NCBI RefSeq assembly: GCF_000935125.1
Contig: NZ_JRKI01000031.1
Coordinates: forward strand, 21,992 to 85,991
DNA from: Streptomyces natalensis ATCC 27448
Lineage (GTDB): Bacteria > Actinomycetota > Actinomycetes > Streptomycetales > Streptomycetaceae
Direction: 5' to 3'
DNA length: 64,000 bases
Below are positions 28,311-37,540 of this stretch, one piece after another; position 1 is the stretch's first letter; every line of letters begins with the position of its first letter. Both the position numbers and the translations under genes were made by a program. Under the pieces are notes generated by a model. That model saw only the letters and a program-made list of their open reading frames with translations. It made no database searches and was not told where the DNA came from.

Positions 28311-29863
28311 AACGCATCCGTGTTGTCGGTGGCAGCCAGTCGCTGCTTGTCGGCCTTTCCATTGACCGTGCGAGGAATGCTGGCCAGCACGGTGCAACGG
28401 TCCGGGACCTTAAACGGTCCCAGCCGTTTGGAGAGTTCCTTGAGCACCCCTGGGCCGCTGAGCACGCTGACGACCCACATGCGCAGTTCACCCGAACCGT
28501 CAGGCGCCACCACCGCTGCCTCGCTGACGCCGGGGATGTCGAGTGCCGCCGCTTCGATTTCCGCGGTACTCATCCGGACGCCGCGCCGTTTGAAGATGTC
28601 GTCGCGTCGCCCCACGACAGTCAGCAGGCCCTTCTCGTCGAGCCATCCATAGTCGCCTGTGTACAAAGCCAGCTCGTCCGTCGCCGGCCAAAGGCGGTAT
28701 CGCTGGGCCGAGGAGTCCGGAGCCCGCCAGTAACCGGCCATGACGTGGGGGCCCCTCACCACGATCTGACCGGTACGTCCCGCAGGCAGCGGGCGCCCGA
28801 TTTCGTCGATGATCGTCACCTTGGTGCCGGCTAGCGGGGTGCCAACCGTCCCCGGGTGGTGAAGATCGGCGTCGGGTGTCCCGATGGAGATACGCTTGCA
28901 TTCAGTCATGCCGTACATAGCGACGACCTGAGCCCCAGGCAGCACGGATCGCAGTGCACGAGCAGTACTGGCTGTCAGTTCCTCTCCCGTGCTGGTCACC
29001 AAACGGATCTGTGCCGGAACCGCCCCACGGCGCGATAGCCGGATCACGGTCCGGGCCAGCGACGGAGTCAGCGGCAGGACCGTTGCTCTGTAGGAGCTAG
29101 CGTCTCGTAACAGGGCTACCTCGGGCTGTCGGCCCGTCAGTGCCAGTTCGCACTGGGCAATGGCGCACAGAAAGATCTGATATAGGCCATAGTCGAAGGA
29201 GAAGGGCGACCGGCAGTAGACGATGTCGTCGGCCTCGTAGCCCAACCGTTGAGAGATGGCTCCGGCAGAGAACGCCACCTGGGCGTGCGGACAGACCACC
29301 GCTTTGGGCGTGGAGGTCGAGCCGGAGGTGTACAGCATCAGCGCTGTGTCAGAGGGCTGGGGGGACTGCTCCTGCCGGTGATCATCTTGATCTCGCCACC
29401 CGCCGGAACCTAAGTCTGCGAAGAGATGGCTGACGGAGACCCGGAGGAAGGATTCACCGACGCCCTCGGCGGACTCGTGGGTCGCCTTGGCGGCTGGAAT
29501 CTCTGAGTCGCTGTCATGGACAACGAGCACCGGCTTGGCATCCGCTAGCAGTCCCCGTGTCACATACGGTGGCAGGTCCGGGCTGAGCGGAACGAAGACC
29601 GAGCCTCGGCGCAACGCCCCGTACAAGAGGGCAACAGCCTGGCGGGAGTTAGGTAGCTGCGCCACGACGCGGTCCCCGCGTGACACTCCGCGTGCGTGCA
29701 ACCACCGCGCCACGCGAAAACTGTAGGCGTCTAGCTGGCCGTAGGTCCAGGCTCCCCACTCATCCCGGACGGCGATGGCCTCCGGCCGCCGTGCCGCGGC
29801 CGCAGACAGCCAGTCGAGTACAAGCGGATGCGTCCGTGCCATCGGGACGCCCTCGCCCATCAC
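28307..29863 (-). CDS. AMP-dependent ligase (amino acid or acid activating)
   Basis: About 518 residues of the ANL family. The P-loop is YTSGSTSTPK, a motif AMYGMTECKRIS follows, then GDYGWLDEKG and the C-terminal catalytic Lys in TVNGK. It activates a carboxylic acid as the adenylate and loads the carrier at 26819. GTG 29863 overlaps the stop of the 118-residue gene upstream; ATG 29842 is an alternative start. VinN and FlvN are comparable ligases in carrier-dependent amino acid decarboxylation pathways. Substrate specificity was not read. Confidence 0.9.
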   Translation of the reverse strand: MMGEGVPMARTHPLVLDWLSAAAARRPEAIAVRDEWGAWTYGQLDAYSFRVARWLHARGVSRGDRVVAQLPNSRQAVALLYGALRRGSVFVPLSPDLPPYVTRGLLADAKPVLVVHDSDSEIPAAKATHESAEGVGESFLRVSVSHLFADLGSGGWRDQDDHRQEQSPQPSDTALMLYTSGSTSTPKAVVCPHAQVAFSAGAISQRLGYEADDIVYCRSPFSFDYGLYQIFLCAIAQCELALTGRQPEVALLRDASSYRATVLPLTPSLARTVIRLSRRGAVPAQIRLVTSTGEELTASTARALRSVLPGAQVVAMYGMTECKRISIGTPDADLHHPGTVGTPLAGTKVTIIDEIGRPLPAGRTGQIVVRGPHVMAGYWRAPDSSAQRYRLWPATDELALYTGDYGWLDEKGLLTVVGRRDDIFKRRGVRMSTAEIEAAALDIPGVSEAAVVAPDGSGELRMWVVSVLSGPGVLKELSKRLGPFKVPDRCTVLASIPRTVNGKADKQRLAATDNTDAL

Positions 29864-30216
29864 TGTTGGTCACCCGGTAGAAGTGATACCTGACCTCGGG
29901 GAATCACATCGAGTTCCAGCCCACGTCCCTGGGACCGGCAGTTCCGACGCACCCGAGCCAGACGTGCTTTTGGCCCAATGCCTCCACGGAGCCGGAGGAA
30001 GATGACGACAGCCTCAGTTTCGGGATCCGGGGCATTGAGCGTCACCATAGGTCCGAGCGGGACGCGGGACAAATACTTTTGGCTAAAACTAGGAGGTGCC
30101 TGAACAAGGCTGGCGAAGGCGGACGTTAGACAGCTAAGAACAGCCGATAATTTCGGACTCAATGCCGCCTGAACCTCGATCAGCGACCAAGCATTGAACC
30201 CCGGTAACACGACCAC
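29860..30216 (-). CDS. 118-residue hypothetical protein, first gene of the ligase operon
   Basis: It starts at GTG 30216 with an AGGGGGA site ~11 bases upstream. Its TGA overlaps the ligase GTG (GTGA), the same coupling seen throughout this operon, which is the main reason to believe it. The N-terminal half is hydrophobic and helical (LSAVLSCLTSAFASLV). The C-terminal half is basic (LRLRGGIGPKARLARVRRNC). No family recognised. It may be a leader-like or accessory protein of the pathway. Confidence 0.45.
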   Translation of the reverse strand: MVVLPGFNAWSLIEVQAALSPKLSAVLSCLTSAFASLVQAPPSFSQKYLSRVPLGPMVTLNAPDPETEAVVIFLRLRGGIGPKARLARVRRNCRSQGRGLELDVIPRGQVSLLPGDQQ

Positions 30217-31534
30217 TACCGCTCCCCCTAACCGTTATCTGCAGTAGCAGATCAACAAGCAGGCGATCTGTCAACAGTGATCACGCGACCTTAATTTCAC
30301 GCAAGATAGCGAAGCCACGCAAAACGGACGCTTGTCCGAGTTCACTTGACATTCACTACAGGGCCAGGTTGCATGGATAAAGCTACGATCATGATTCAGT
30401 GCACGTGATCGGGAGGCAACCAGGGCGTTTCCGGCGAAGAAGTCGCGGAGGACGGTGAGAGGCTGATGCCGTGTTTACGGGGGGAACAGCTGCGAGCGCC
30501 CAATGAGCTAACTGTTGGAGATCCTTATCTGGACTGTGGCCAGGCTAAATTCCTGCTCAGTCTGGTTGTCGGTGAAGAACGCCGTCAGGTCGCACACGAA
30601 GCTCAGGATGCCGGAACGGACCGGAAGTTAACCCGCCGAGATCTGGATGAATATTCCCTGATTTCCCTGGCGAGGGTCAAGGTCCACAGCTATGCTGTAA
30701 CGCATCGTCTAGGAAAACTTCCATTACAGCGCGACCAATCCTTCGCGGGTCCGCGTAGAACGTCACGCTACCTGGGTGAAGGCGCCGAGGAAGAGCGCGG
30801 AGCCATAGCGGGTGTTGGGAGTAAAGGCGTCGGCAATCAAGATGCCAGTGGAGGGCGGCCGGCATCCCAACCACGTCCCTCCCCTCCTCGCAGCCGTGAG
30901 CGGCGTGCCAGGTCAGGCGGATGGCGCAGGGCCCTGGCACCCAGCGCGGGAATTCGTCGACGCGCCTACTGGGTTTCTCTAAGTGCCCGACCTGCTTGCT
31001 CCGCAGGAGCGCGAGAACACGGTCGTGGAACGTGGCGAGTGCGAAACCCTTGGAGCCCACCACGCTGGCTGGTTCGCCAGTTCTATTGGTCGCCCGCCTC
31101 GGGGGAGATACTCAAAACCAGGCCGTGGGCGGGGCCAGCCCGTTCACCCCGCTCCGAGTTGGCACTGCGTACTTACTCTCGCCGGCGCCGGCGCGATCGC
31201 GATACAGACACAGTAAACATTCAGCCCCGGTCATCGGCGATCACCAGTCACGACTCGACAATACCAAGACCTGCCTACACAAATGGCGGTCACCGCAGCA
31301 CCCGCGGACAAATAGCGTTCGCATCGCTCGCAGGTCACCGTCCGCTGCTTGGCGATCTCATTCAGAATCAGGCACCCAGGCTAACCGAGTGGCTCAAAAT
31401 GCGCCATTCGGACGGGACGATGTGGATGCGTAGCCGCTTGCCATGGATAAAGCCGTTCGCGTATCGACGACACCGCGCTCATCCCGGTCGAGCTCTCGTC
31501 GCATTCATGCGCACATTCATAACTAGGGGGATAC
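30217..31534. other. Divergent intergenic region of ~1.3 kb, probable promoter zone
   Basis: It separates the minus-strand ligase operon from the plus-strand sugar-modifying genes, so at least one promoter in each direction is expected. A -35-like TTGACA occurs at 30346-30351 with a poor -10 (TTGCAT) 17 bases on. A plus-strand frame from 30466 to 31542 (358 codons) is open; only its first ~85 codons look coding-like (FLLSLVVGEERRQVAHEA), and the rest is Arg/Pro/Ser-rich and is probably chance. No known domain on either strand. Confidence 0.4.
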
Positions 31535-32401
31535 GTGATTGAGCTCAGCCTAAATAGGGCCGTGTTGAATCCAAGCGTACCGCCGGCTGAAGTAGTCCGA
31601 TCAGCGCATGCTGCAGGATTTACATATGTGGAGATGTCGGCCAAACGGCTAATCCAGACAATTGAGACGGACAAAGAAGCCCGAAATCTCCTGGAAGATC
31701 GCGCGATCATCCCCGTACATGGGGGATGGTCGCTGCGACTCAATTGGTCGAGGGAAAAGTTCGAACAGGGCCTATTAGTAGCTGAGAAAGAAATGCACTT
31801 CGCTGCCCAATGGGGAAGTCGCAGCGGGGCATTGGTACTTCCTCCTTCTTTATCTACAGTAAACCATGGCATGACTGAGGAGGAGATGCTCGAACGTATC
31901 GGCCGGACTGCCGACCTCGCATCGCGCTCTGGGCTATCCTTGGTTATCGAGTTTATGGGCGTCGGTAGTGAAAAACCACTCCCCGCTTCGTATCGGACGC
32001 TAACGGGGGCACTTCGTGTAGTGCGTCTAGTAGGGCGCGCAAATTTAGGGATCCTGCTGGATTCCTTCCATTGGTACACATCCGGCGGGACTCTGGACGA
32101 GATCAATGATATGCCGACTGACATTCCCCTCTTCGTTCACCTCAACGATGCTCCAGCCGGAGACCGCAGGAGCCTGACGGATGCTATGCGCGAGTTACCG
32201 GGCTCCGGGGTTATTCACCTATCAGGGTTTCTCAATGCTCTCCTTGGTCTCGGCTATAGAGGGCCTGCTTCCATAGAATTAAAACATCCACAGCTGCACG
32301 CCATGCCCGCATTGGCCGCCGCGGAGACTGCCTTCCGTGCCGGCGACGCAGTACGCCATTCTCTTAAGCTGCATGCTATTGCGTATGGTGGTGGAAGGTG
32401 A
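31535..32401 (+). CDS. Sugar-phosphate/inosose isomerase-type TIM-barrel enzyme (IolE/IolI-like)
   Basis: 288 residues of the xylose-isomerase-like/AP endonuclease 2 superfamily. The metal site is visible as Glu139 (VIEF), Asp176 (LLDSFHW), His202 (FVHLND) and Glu249 (SIELKHP). Family members isomerise or epimerise keto-sugars and inososes, or dehydrate them. GTG 31535 follows TAGGGGG. The stop overlaps the next start (GTGA). With a Gfo/Idh dehydrogenase and a DegT aminotransferase next to it, it probably epimerises a keto-sugar or keto-cyclitol before amination. TTA codon at 31775. First gene of the long plus-strand unit. Confidence 0.8.
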   Translation: MIELSLNRAVLNPSVPPAEVVRSAHAAGFTYVEMSAKRLIQTIETDKEARNLLEDRAIIPVHGGWSLRLNWSREKFEQGLLVAEKEMHFAAQWGSRSGALVLPPSLSTVNHGMTEEEMLERIGRTADLASRSGLSLVIEFMGVGSEKPLPASYRTLTGALRVVRLVGRANLGILLDSFHWYTSGGTLDEINDMPTDIPLFVHLNDAPAGDRRSLTDAMRELPGSGVIHLSGFLNALLGLGYRGPASIELKHPQLHAMPALAAAETAFRAGDAVRHSLKLHAIAYGGGR

Positions 32402-33606
32402 GCTCACGGGTCCGAATTGCAGTTGTTGGCTGTGGACTTATCGGTGCAGAACATCTCCGAGCATGGCGAGCTGTTGCTCGCGTGGCAGGTAAGCACTTCG
32501 AGATAGCTGCTGTCTGCGATAGCAACGGGGCGCTGGCCGAGAGTTCCGCTCTAGAGGTGCGCCGATGGCAGACGACACCAGTCACTGTCCACACAAGCTA
32601 CGAAGACCTCTTGGACGGATCAATCGACGGAGTCGATATCTGTCTACCTACCTACCTGCATGAGCAAGTCGCATGCTCAGCCCTCGATGCTGGTGTGCAT
32701 GCCATGGTTGAGAAGCCGTTAGCCATGACTATCCAAGCAGGACGGAGGATGAGGGATACCGCAGTGCGCGCCAACCGAGTGTTGAGCATGGCGGAAGACC
32801 ACCGAAGAACTGCCGCAATCCGGACCACACGCTGGTTGGTTCATGAGACTGGGCTTATCGGAACACCAGAACTCATCCAAGCCCAGAGAGTGCGCTACGA
32901 ACCAAACCCAACGAGAACGGGATGGCGAACGCAAAGGGCATTGGGAGGTGGCGGTTGGGCTATCGACAATGGCGCCCATCTCATTGACAGCTTGGCTTAC
33001 ATTGTAGGTCCACTTAGCAGCGTTACAGCTGTGGCTAAAAGACTGCATAATACGCCTGTCTTTCATGCCAATGGAGATACCAGAATTGACGAGAGAGAAG
33101 ACTTTCTCTCAGCATTAATGACCTTCGAGAGCGGCACCACAGGAATTTTCTCCTGCGTTAGTTCGCTCCCTCATGCCGACGATTTCAGCTTCGCCCTTAG
33201 AGGAACCACAGGGGCAATAGTGGACGATGGAGGGCAGCTATTCCATGCCCCCCTCCCTGAAGCCCGAGTTCACGCCAGGGGCGGAAATCGTCGCTCGCTG
33301 CGCGATTTCCACAAGGACTTCCTCGCATCATTGTCACCTCGCGAGCACGAGAAATACTTCCCCTTTGGATTGACCCACGGTTTCGCAATTGAATGCGCGG
33401 AGTTTTTGCTAGCCATCCGTGACGGTGCGCAAGTTGAGATAGGCGCGGATACAGCATTGAATACTCTTGCCACGTCACTCGCTTTCTACGAATCAGCAAT
33501 TGCTGGACGGACAGTATCAGTGACGGAGGTCCTCAACGGTTCGCTTAGTGAATACCAGAAGACAATTAAAGTCGGCCCGTTGGAATCAGATTTCAAAAGA
33601 GTGTGA
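32398..33606 (+). CDS. Gfo/Idh/MocA-family NAD(P)-dependent dehydrogenase
   Basis: 402 residues. The Rossmann motif is VVGCGLIG (residues 9-16), the family EKP motif is at 105-107, and GGGGWAIDNGAHLIDSL is the active-site helix. Enzymes of this family oxidise a hydroxyl of sugars, inositols or sugar nucleotides; RifL and NtdC act before a DegT aminotransferase in making amino-sugars or AHBA. It overlaps the isomerase stop by four bases. A 3-keto or inosose intermediate for the next enzyme is the likely product. TTA codon at 33115. Confidence 0.85.
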   Translation: MSSRVRIAVVGCGLIGAEHLRAWRAVARVAGKHFEIAAVCDSNGALAESSALEVRRWQTTPVTVHTSYEDLLDGSIDGVDICLPTYLHEQVACSALDAGVHAMVEKPLAMTIQAGRRMRDTAVRANRVLSMAEDHRRTAAIRTTRWLVHETGLIGTPELIQAQRVRYEPNPTRTGWRTQRALGGGGWAIDNGAHLIDSLAYIVGPLSSVTAVAKRLHNTPVFHANGDTRIDEREDFLSALMTFESGTTGIFSCVSSLPHADDFSFALRGTTGAIVDDGGQLFHAPLPEARVHARGGNRRSLRDFHKDFLASLSPREHEKYFPFGLTHGFAIECAEFLLAIRDGAQVEIGADTALNTLATSLAFYESAIAGRTVSVTEVLNGSLSEYQKTIKVGPLESDFKRV

Positions 33607-33628
33607 CTTTACGAGAGAATGATTCAAC

Positions 33629-34813
33629 TTGTTTCCTCCACATGTGGTCAGCAAAAATCAGATTTGGGCGAACGAGCCGGCGCTAGGAGCCGTATACACA
33701 CAAGCGGAAGTTGACGCGGTTTTGGCTGCACTGCATGAATCCATGGATCCGCACATAGGATTCCGCGCCAAAAACCGTGAGATGATCTTCGAGGATGCTT
33801 TCGGCGCCTATTGTGGGGCTCAGTTCGCGATTGCCTATAACGGGGCAGGGACAGCCCTGGACATGGTGCTTCACTGTTTGGATCTACGCCCAGGTGACGA
33901 GGTGATCTCAGGTGCCTTGAACTTCGTTGGTGCTCACGTATCGGTGATCAGACAGGGCGGAAAGCTGGTGCTCAGTGAGATCGATCCGGCTACTCTCAAC
34001 CTCGATCCAGCGGATGTGGAACGTCGCATTAGCGATCGAACACGAGCCATTCTTGTCACGCACATGAATGGTATGCCGGCAGACATGAAGGCTTTAGAGC
34101 GATTGGCTGCCCGGCACGAGCATCCGGTTTTTGGCCCGCCTAAGCTGATCATAGATGCCGCACGCGCCTGTGGGGCCGAAGATGGTGAAGGACCCGTAGG
34201 TTCTCGCGGTTGGGCGACGATCTTCTCTTTCCAGTCAAAGAAGCTTATGACCACGCTCGGAGAAGGAGGCATGGTCACCACTCAGGACGTAAATCTCGCG
34301 AAGAGACTTCGACGTCTCCGTTCATTTGGGAAGAATGAAGAGTGGGGCTCCAACTACAAAATGACGAAGCTTCAGGCTGCTGTTGGCCTGGTGCAGCTCA
34401 GGCGTCTTGACGCTATGAATATGAAGCGCATCAAGTTGGCACAGCAACGCAATGAATTGCTACGTCACGTAGCAGAACTGACACTACCGCCCGAATTCCA
34501 AGGGAGAGAGCACGTATATTATCGCTACGCTCTGCTGGTCCCTCCTGCGTGGGCAGGCGAGCTTCGAAACGAAGTGATGCTCACACTCAATCGAAACCAC
34601 GGAATTGGCAGCATCGTTGCCGACCCCCCCACCTACTTAACACATCCGTGGATTCGTGAGCACATCGGAAGCCATTCACTCCCCCTTGCTGAGTCTGTTG
34701 CCGAGCGCCTCTTTTGCCCCGCCCTCCATCCACTGATGGAGCACGAGGAGAACGAATCCATGTGTGAAGCGATTATTGCAACAGTTCAATCGATCTCCCG
34801 AACCGCCAATTGA
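33629..34813 (+). CDS. DegT/DnrJ/EryC1/StrS-type PLP aminotransferase
   Basis: 394 residues. The aminotransferase fold is shown by NGAGTALDMVL (PLP phosphate), IIDAARACGAE (Asp176), the PLP lysine in FSFQSKKLMTTLGEGG (Lys205 most likely) and the signature YKMTKLQAAVGLVQL. These enzymes put an amino group on keto-sugars or keto-cyclitols using Glu or Gln. It starts at TTG 33629 with GAGAGA upstream; GTG 33644 is the alternative. Two TTA codons (34094, 34637). It sits 22 bases after the dehydrogenase and probably aminates that product. Confidence 0.88.
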   Translation: MFPPHVVSKNQIWANEPALGAVYTQAEVDAVLAALHESMDPHIGFRAKNREMIFEDAFGAYCGAQFAIAYNGAGTALDMVLHCLDLRPGDEVISGALNFVGAHVSVIRQGGKLVLSEIDPATLNLDPADVERRISDRTRAILVTHMNGMPADMKALERLAARHEHPVFGPPKLIIDAARACGAEDGEGPVGSRGWATIFSFQSKKLMTTLGEGGMVTTQDVNLAKRLRRLRSFGKNEEWGSNYKMTKLQAAVGLVQLRRLDAMNMKRIKLAQQRNELLRHVAELTLPPEFQGREHVYYRYALLVPPAWAGELRNEVMLTLNRNHGIGSIVADPPTYLTHPWIREHIGSHSLPLAESVAERLFCPALHPLMEHEENESMCEAIIATVQSISRTAN

Positions 34814-34824
34814 GGAGTACTGCT

Positions 34825-36651
34825 ATGTCGGCTCTCATTAATGAAATCCATCAAATCATCAGTCGTGAGATTCATTTGGATGACGCATATCCCCTCTCCG
34901 AGAAGCCATCTGATCCACTACGGTGCGTTTTCTTTATGCCCTACGGGCACGCATATTCATTGCTTTCACTGGGGACAATGACACTGTATGACATGATAAA
35001 CCGCGACGCCAAACTCGGCGCGGTTGCTGAACGTGCCTTGGTTTACGATTCTCTCGTGCGTGATGGAAACAGGCTGGAGTTGCCCGAAGGGGAAAGTACC
35101 TATAGAACGATAGAAAACCCCGCCCCCGTACTTGATGCTGACATCCTGGCGCTAAGCATCACAAACGCTGGAAATCTAGCTACAGCCTTCAAGATTTTGG
35201 ATCTAGTAGGCATACCTCGACGTGGAGAGGATCGTCAACCCGGTCGGCATCCACTCATCGTCGGGGGAAGTGCCGGCTTTGCTAACCCTGAGGTGCTTGG
35301 CGACTACATTGACGTGATTGCCTTGGGAGAGGCCGAAGTATCCGTTCGACGTCTAATCGAAGAGCTGCCGACGGCGCGCGCAACCGGTAAACGGGAAGAT
35401 ATGCTAGAGCATATCGCACAGATACCCGGGCTTTACGTTCCGCATATGTACGACGTGGAATACAGAGAAGGCGGGGGAATTACGGAAATTCGCCCCCACA
35501 CTCCAAAGGTCCCCCAAAAGGTGCTCCCGCAATATCTTTCTGTCCCAGATTTGCCATCATCTCACTTTACAGCTCCGATTTCTGACGGAGATTTCGCAAT
35601 GATGGTACCAACACTGGGATGCCGCTGGGATTGCCATTTCTGCACGCTAGGCGTTCCGCCCTTCCGTCAGGCGCCATTTGAACTACTCTCCGATTATCTC
35701 GACCGATGCGAAAAGCGCGGTATCCGAAAATTCATCATCAGTTCTCCAACCTTCACTCAGTATGGCAAGCGCTTTGACCTCCTCGGAAAAATTCGCGACT
35801 TCTCAGCTCGTTCAGAGGAGAAGGTCACCACGATCATTGGCTCGGTTCGCGCTGATGAGGTCTCTAATAGCTACCTGGATGCGGTGAGCGAACTTGGCGA
35901 CTTCGGGCACATACTTACAGAACTTCATTTGCAGAATGAAGTTCGTGGCGTGATTACTATAGCTCCAGAATTTGCCAACCCAGAGCTGGTTCGAATATTC
36001 AATAAAACATTAACCCGAGAAAGGGTAAATCGCTCTATCGAGCTATGTAGTGCGCATCCAGAGTTCAATACAGTGATGCTGTACTTCATAATCGGTGCGC
36101 CCAGTGAACAGCGCGAGGACCGTCTTGGGATCGCGGATTATGCGGTTGATGTGTTCAAGCGACTCAACCGCGAGGACGGCACTATCATCGTGAAGCCTCT
36201 GCAATACATGCCAAAGCCTGGCACTGTCGGACAGCGGCTGGAAATGGCTGATCCTCGCCACACGGATGCGCACGTCGAGGAGATAAGCCGGCGCATGCGC
36301 GATTTGGTGGGTGAGGAGATCTTCGACCGTCACTTCCGTGTGCTTTGGGAAGAGTCGTCGCGAATGTACCTGGAAAGTGTTTGCGGCCGAGGTGACCGCC
36401 GTGTCGGCACTATTCTGGAGTATCTGTATGACGCTGGCCATGACCTGGAAAACATCACCTCTAGTCAATTGGAAGAGGCTCTACATCATCACGGACTTAG
36501 GCAGAATGAATTCTTGCGTCGAATGAGTGACAAGGTACTTCCCTGGGAGGTCGTCAACAATGTCAACCCCGAGCAGGAAAGGGAACTTCTGAAGGCACTC
36601 GACGAGCGGACTGCCGCGCTCACAAGCACATCAGACCATGAATCATGGTAG
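34825..36651 (+). CDS. B12-binding-domain type radical SAM enzyme
   Basis: 608 residues. The N-terminal ~200 residues look like a cobalamin-binding fold (DILALSITNAGNLATAF, LIVGGSAGFANPE, DVIALGEAE). The [4Fe-4S]/SAM motif CRWDCHFC gives Cys266, Cys270 and Cys273. No DxHxxG is evident, so any cobalamin would be bound without a His ligand. Such enzymes methylate unactivated carbons, contract rings (OxsB) or epimerise. ATG 34825 with GAGGAG 8 bases upstream is chosen. The 3' end overlaps the phosphorylase start. TTA at 36010. It may C-methylate or rearrange the sugar/cyclitol core. Confidence 0.88.
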   Translation: MSALINEIHQIISREIHLDDAYPLSEKPSDPLRCVFFMPYGHAYSLLSLGTMTLYDMINRDAKLGAVAERALVYDSLVRDGNRLELPEGESTYRTIENPAPVLDADILALSITNAGNLATAFKILDLVGIPRRGEDRQPGRHPLIVGGSAGFANPEVLGDYIDVIALGEAEVSVRRLIEELPTARATGKREDMLEHIAQIPGLYVPHMYDVEYREGGGITEIRPHTPKVPQKVLPQYLSVPDLPSSHFTAPISDGDFAMMVPTLGCRWDCHFCTLGVPPFRQAPFELLSDYLDRCEKRGIRKFIISSPTFTQYGKRFDLLGKIRDFSARSEEKVTTIIGSVRADEVSNSYLDAVSELGDFGHILTELHLQNEVRGVITIAPEFANPELVRIFNKTLTRERVNRSIELCSAHPEFNTVMLYFIIGAPSEQREDRLGIADYAVDVFKRLNREDGTIIVKPLQYMPKPGTVGQRLEMADPRHTDAHVEEISRRMRDLVGEEIFDRHFRVLWEESSRMYLESVCGRGDRRVGTILEYLYDAGHDLENITSSQLEEALHHHGLRQNEFLRRMSDKVLPWEVVNNVNPEQERELLKALDERTAALTSTSDHESW

Positions 36652-37451
36652 ATAATCTGGACCCCTCCATGAGGTTCCCTCGCTTTAGAGGAAAGCACGC
36701 TCTTCCCTCGGCTATTCACCCTTCAGAGCATCAAGCCTATGTTCGCGAGAGAGCCCCTAACGCTGGACTGGACGACTGTGCTGGCGTGATTCTGCTATAT
36801 CAGTCATCAGTCCTGAGACGGACAATCTCCCAGTATCAGCCAAGTTTGCCGGAGGATTGGTGTAGGGGCGAACTGCGGTTCATCGCACACGAGGGTAAAC
36901 GGGTTGCCCTGTGTGGAGGGTTTGGCGTAGGGGCACCGGCTGCAGCTCTTGTTCTGGAACAGCTCGTTTCTTTAGGAGCACCAGCGGTTATCACAGTCGG
37001 TACGGCCGCAGGGCTGCAGCCCTCGCTATCAGCGGGCGATGCAGTGCTGTGCAATCGAGCCTTACGGGACGAGGGAACCTCCTACCACTACGCACCTCCT
37101 GACGAATTTGCGTGTGCGGACAGTGATCTTACCGAAGCGTTCGGACGGGCCTTGCGTATGAAGGCGCTGTGTTATCAACGAGGCGACACCTGGACGACCG
37201 ATGCCCCATATCGTGAGACCGCCGCCGAAGTGGACAGCTACCAGCAACGTGGTTTGCTCACGGCCGACATGGAGTCGAGCGCAGTATTTACGGTTGCCAG
37301 GCACCGCGGCATTCCTGCTGCTGCCGGCATGGCTGTTGCCGACTCGCTCGCAAAGCGAAGCCCCAGGACCTTTGACCCAAGGACTGTTGTGACCCTAGAC
37401 AGGCTGGTAGAAGGAGCCCTGACCACCCTGGCATGCCATCCTGGGGCTTAA
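36645..37451 (+). CDS. Nucleoside phosphorylase-like protein (PNP/UDP family)
   Basis: 268 residues. Family features are GGFGVGAPAAALVLEQL (phosphate region), TVGTAAGLQ, LRDEGTSYHY and the ribose/base motif ADMESSAVF. Members cleave the N-glycosidic bond of nucleosides with phosphate or water. ATG 36645 overlaps the radical SAM stop by seven bases. Coupling to a radical SAM enzyme suggests either cleavage of a nucleoside intermediate or removal of 5'-deoxyadenosine or methylthioadenosine by-products, which would otherwise inhibit radical SAM enzymes. TTA codons at 36972 and 37062. Confidence 0.82.
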   Translation: MVDNLDPSMRFPRFRGKHALPSAIHPSEHQAYVRERAPNAGLDDCAGVILLYQSSVLRRTISQYQPSLPEDWCRGELRFIAHEGKRVALCGGFGVGAPAAALVLEQLVSLGAPAVITVGTAAGLQPSLSAGDAVLCNRALRDEGTSYHYAPPDEFACADSDLTEAFGRALRMKALCYQRGDTWTTDAPYRETAAEVDSYQQRGLLTADMESSAVFTVARHRGIPAAAGMAVADSLAKRSPRTFDPRTVVTLDRLVEGALTTLACHPGA

Positions 37452-37540
37452 CGTACCGACAAGCCTGAGAGAGTATGTGGCGGTGTGTTAAGGGATACCT
37501 AGCCACACATGCCCTGCTTACTGCAGATAGGAAACACATC

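Noticed and set aside
30466..31542. A 358-codon plus-strand open frame in the divergent region
   Set aside because: Beyond the first ~85 codons its composition is Arg/Pro/Ser-rich and unlike a protein, it overlaps the isomerase start, and no domain is visible. Kept only as a note in the gap entry.
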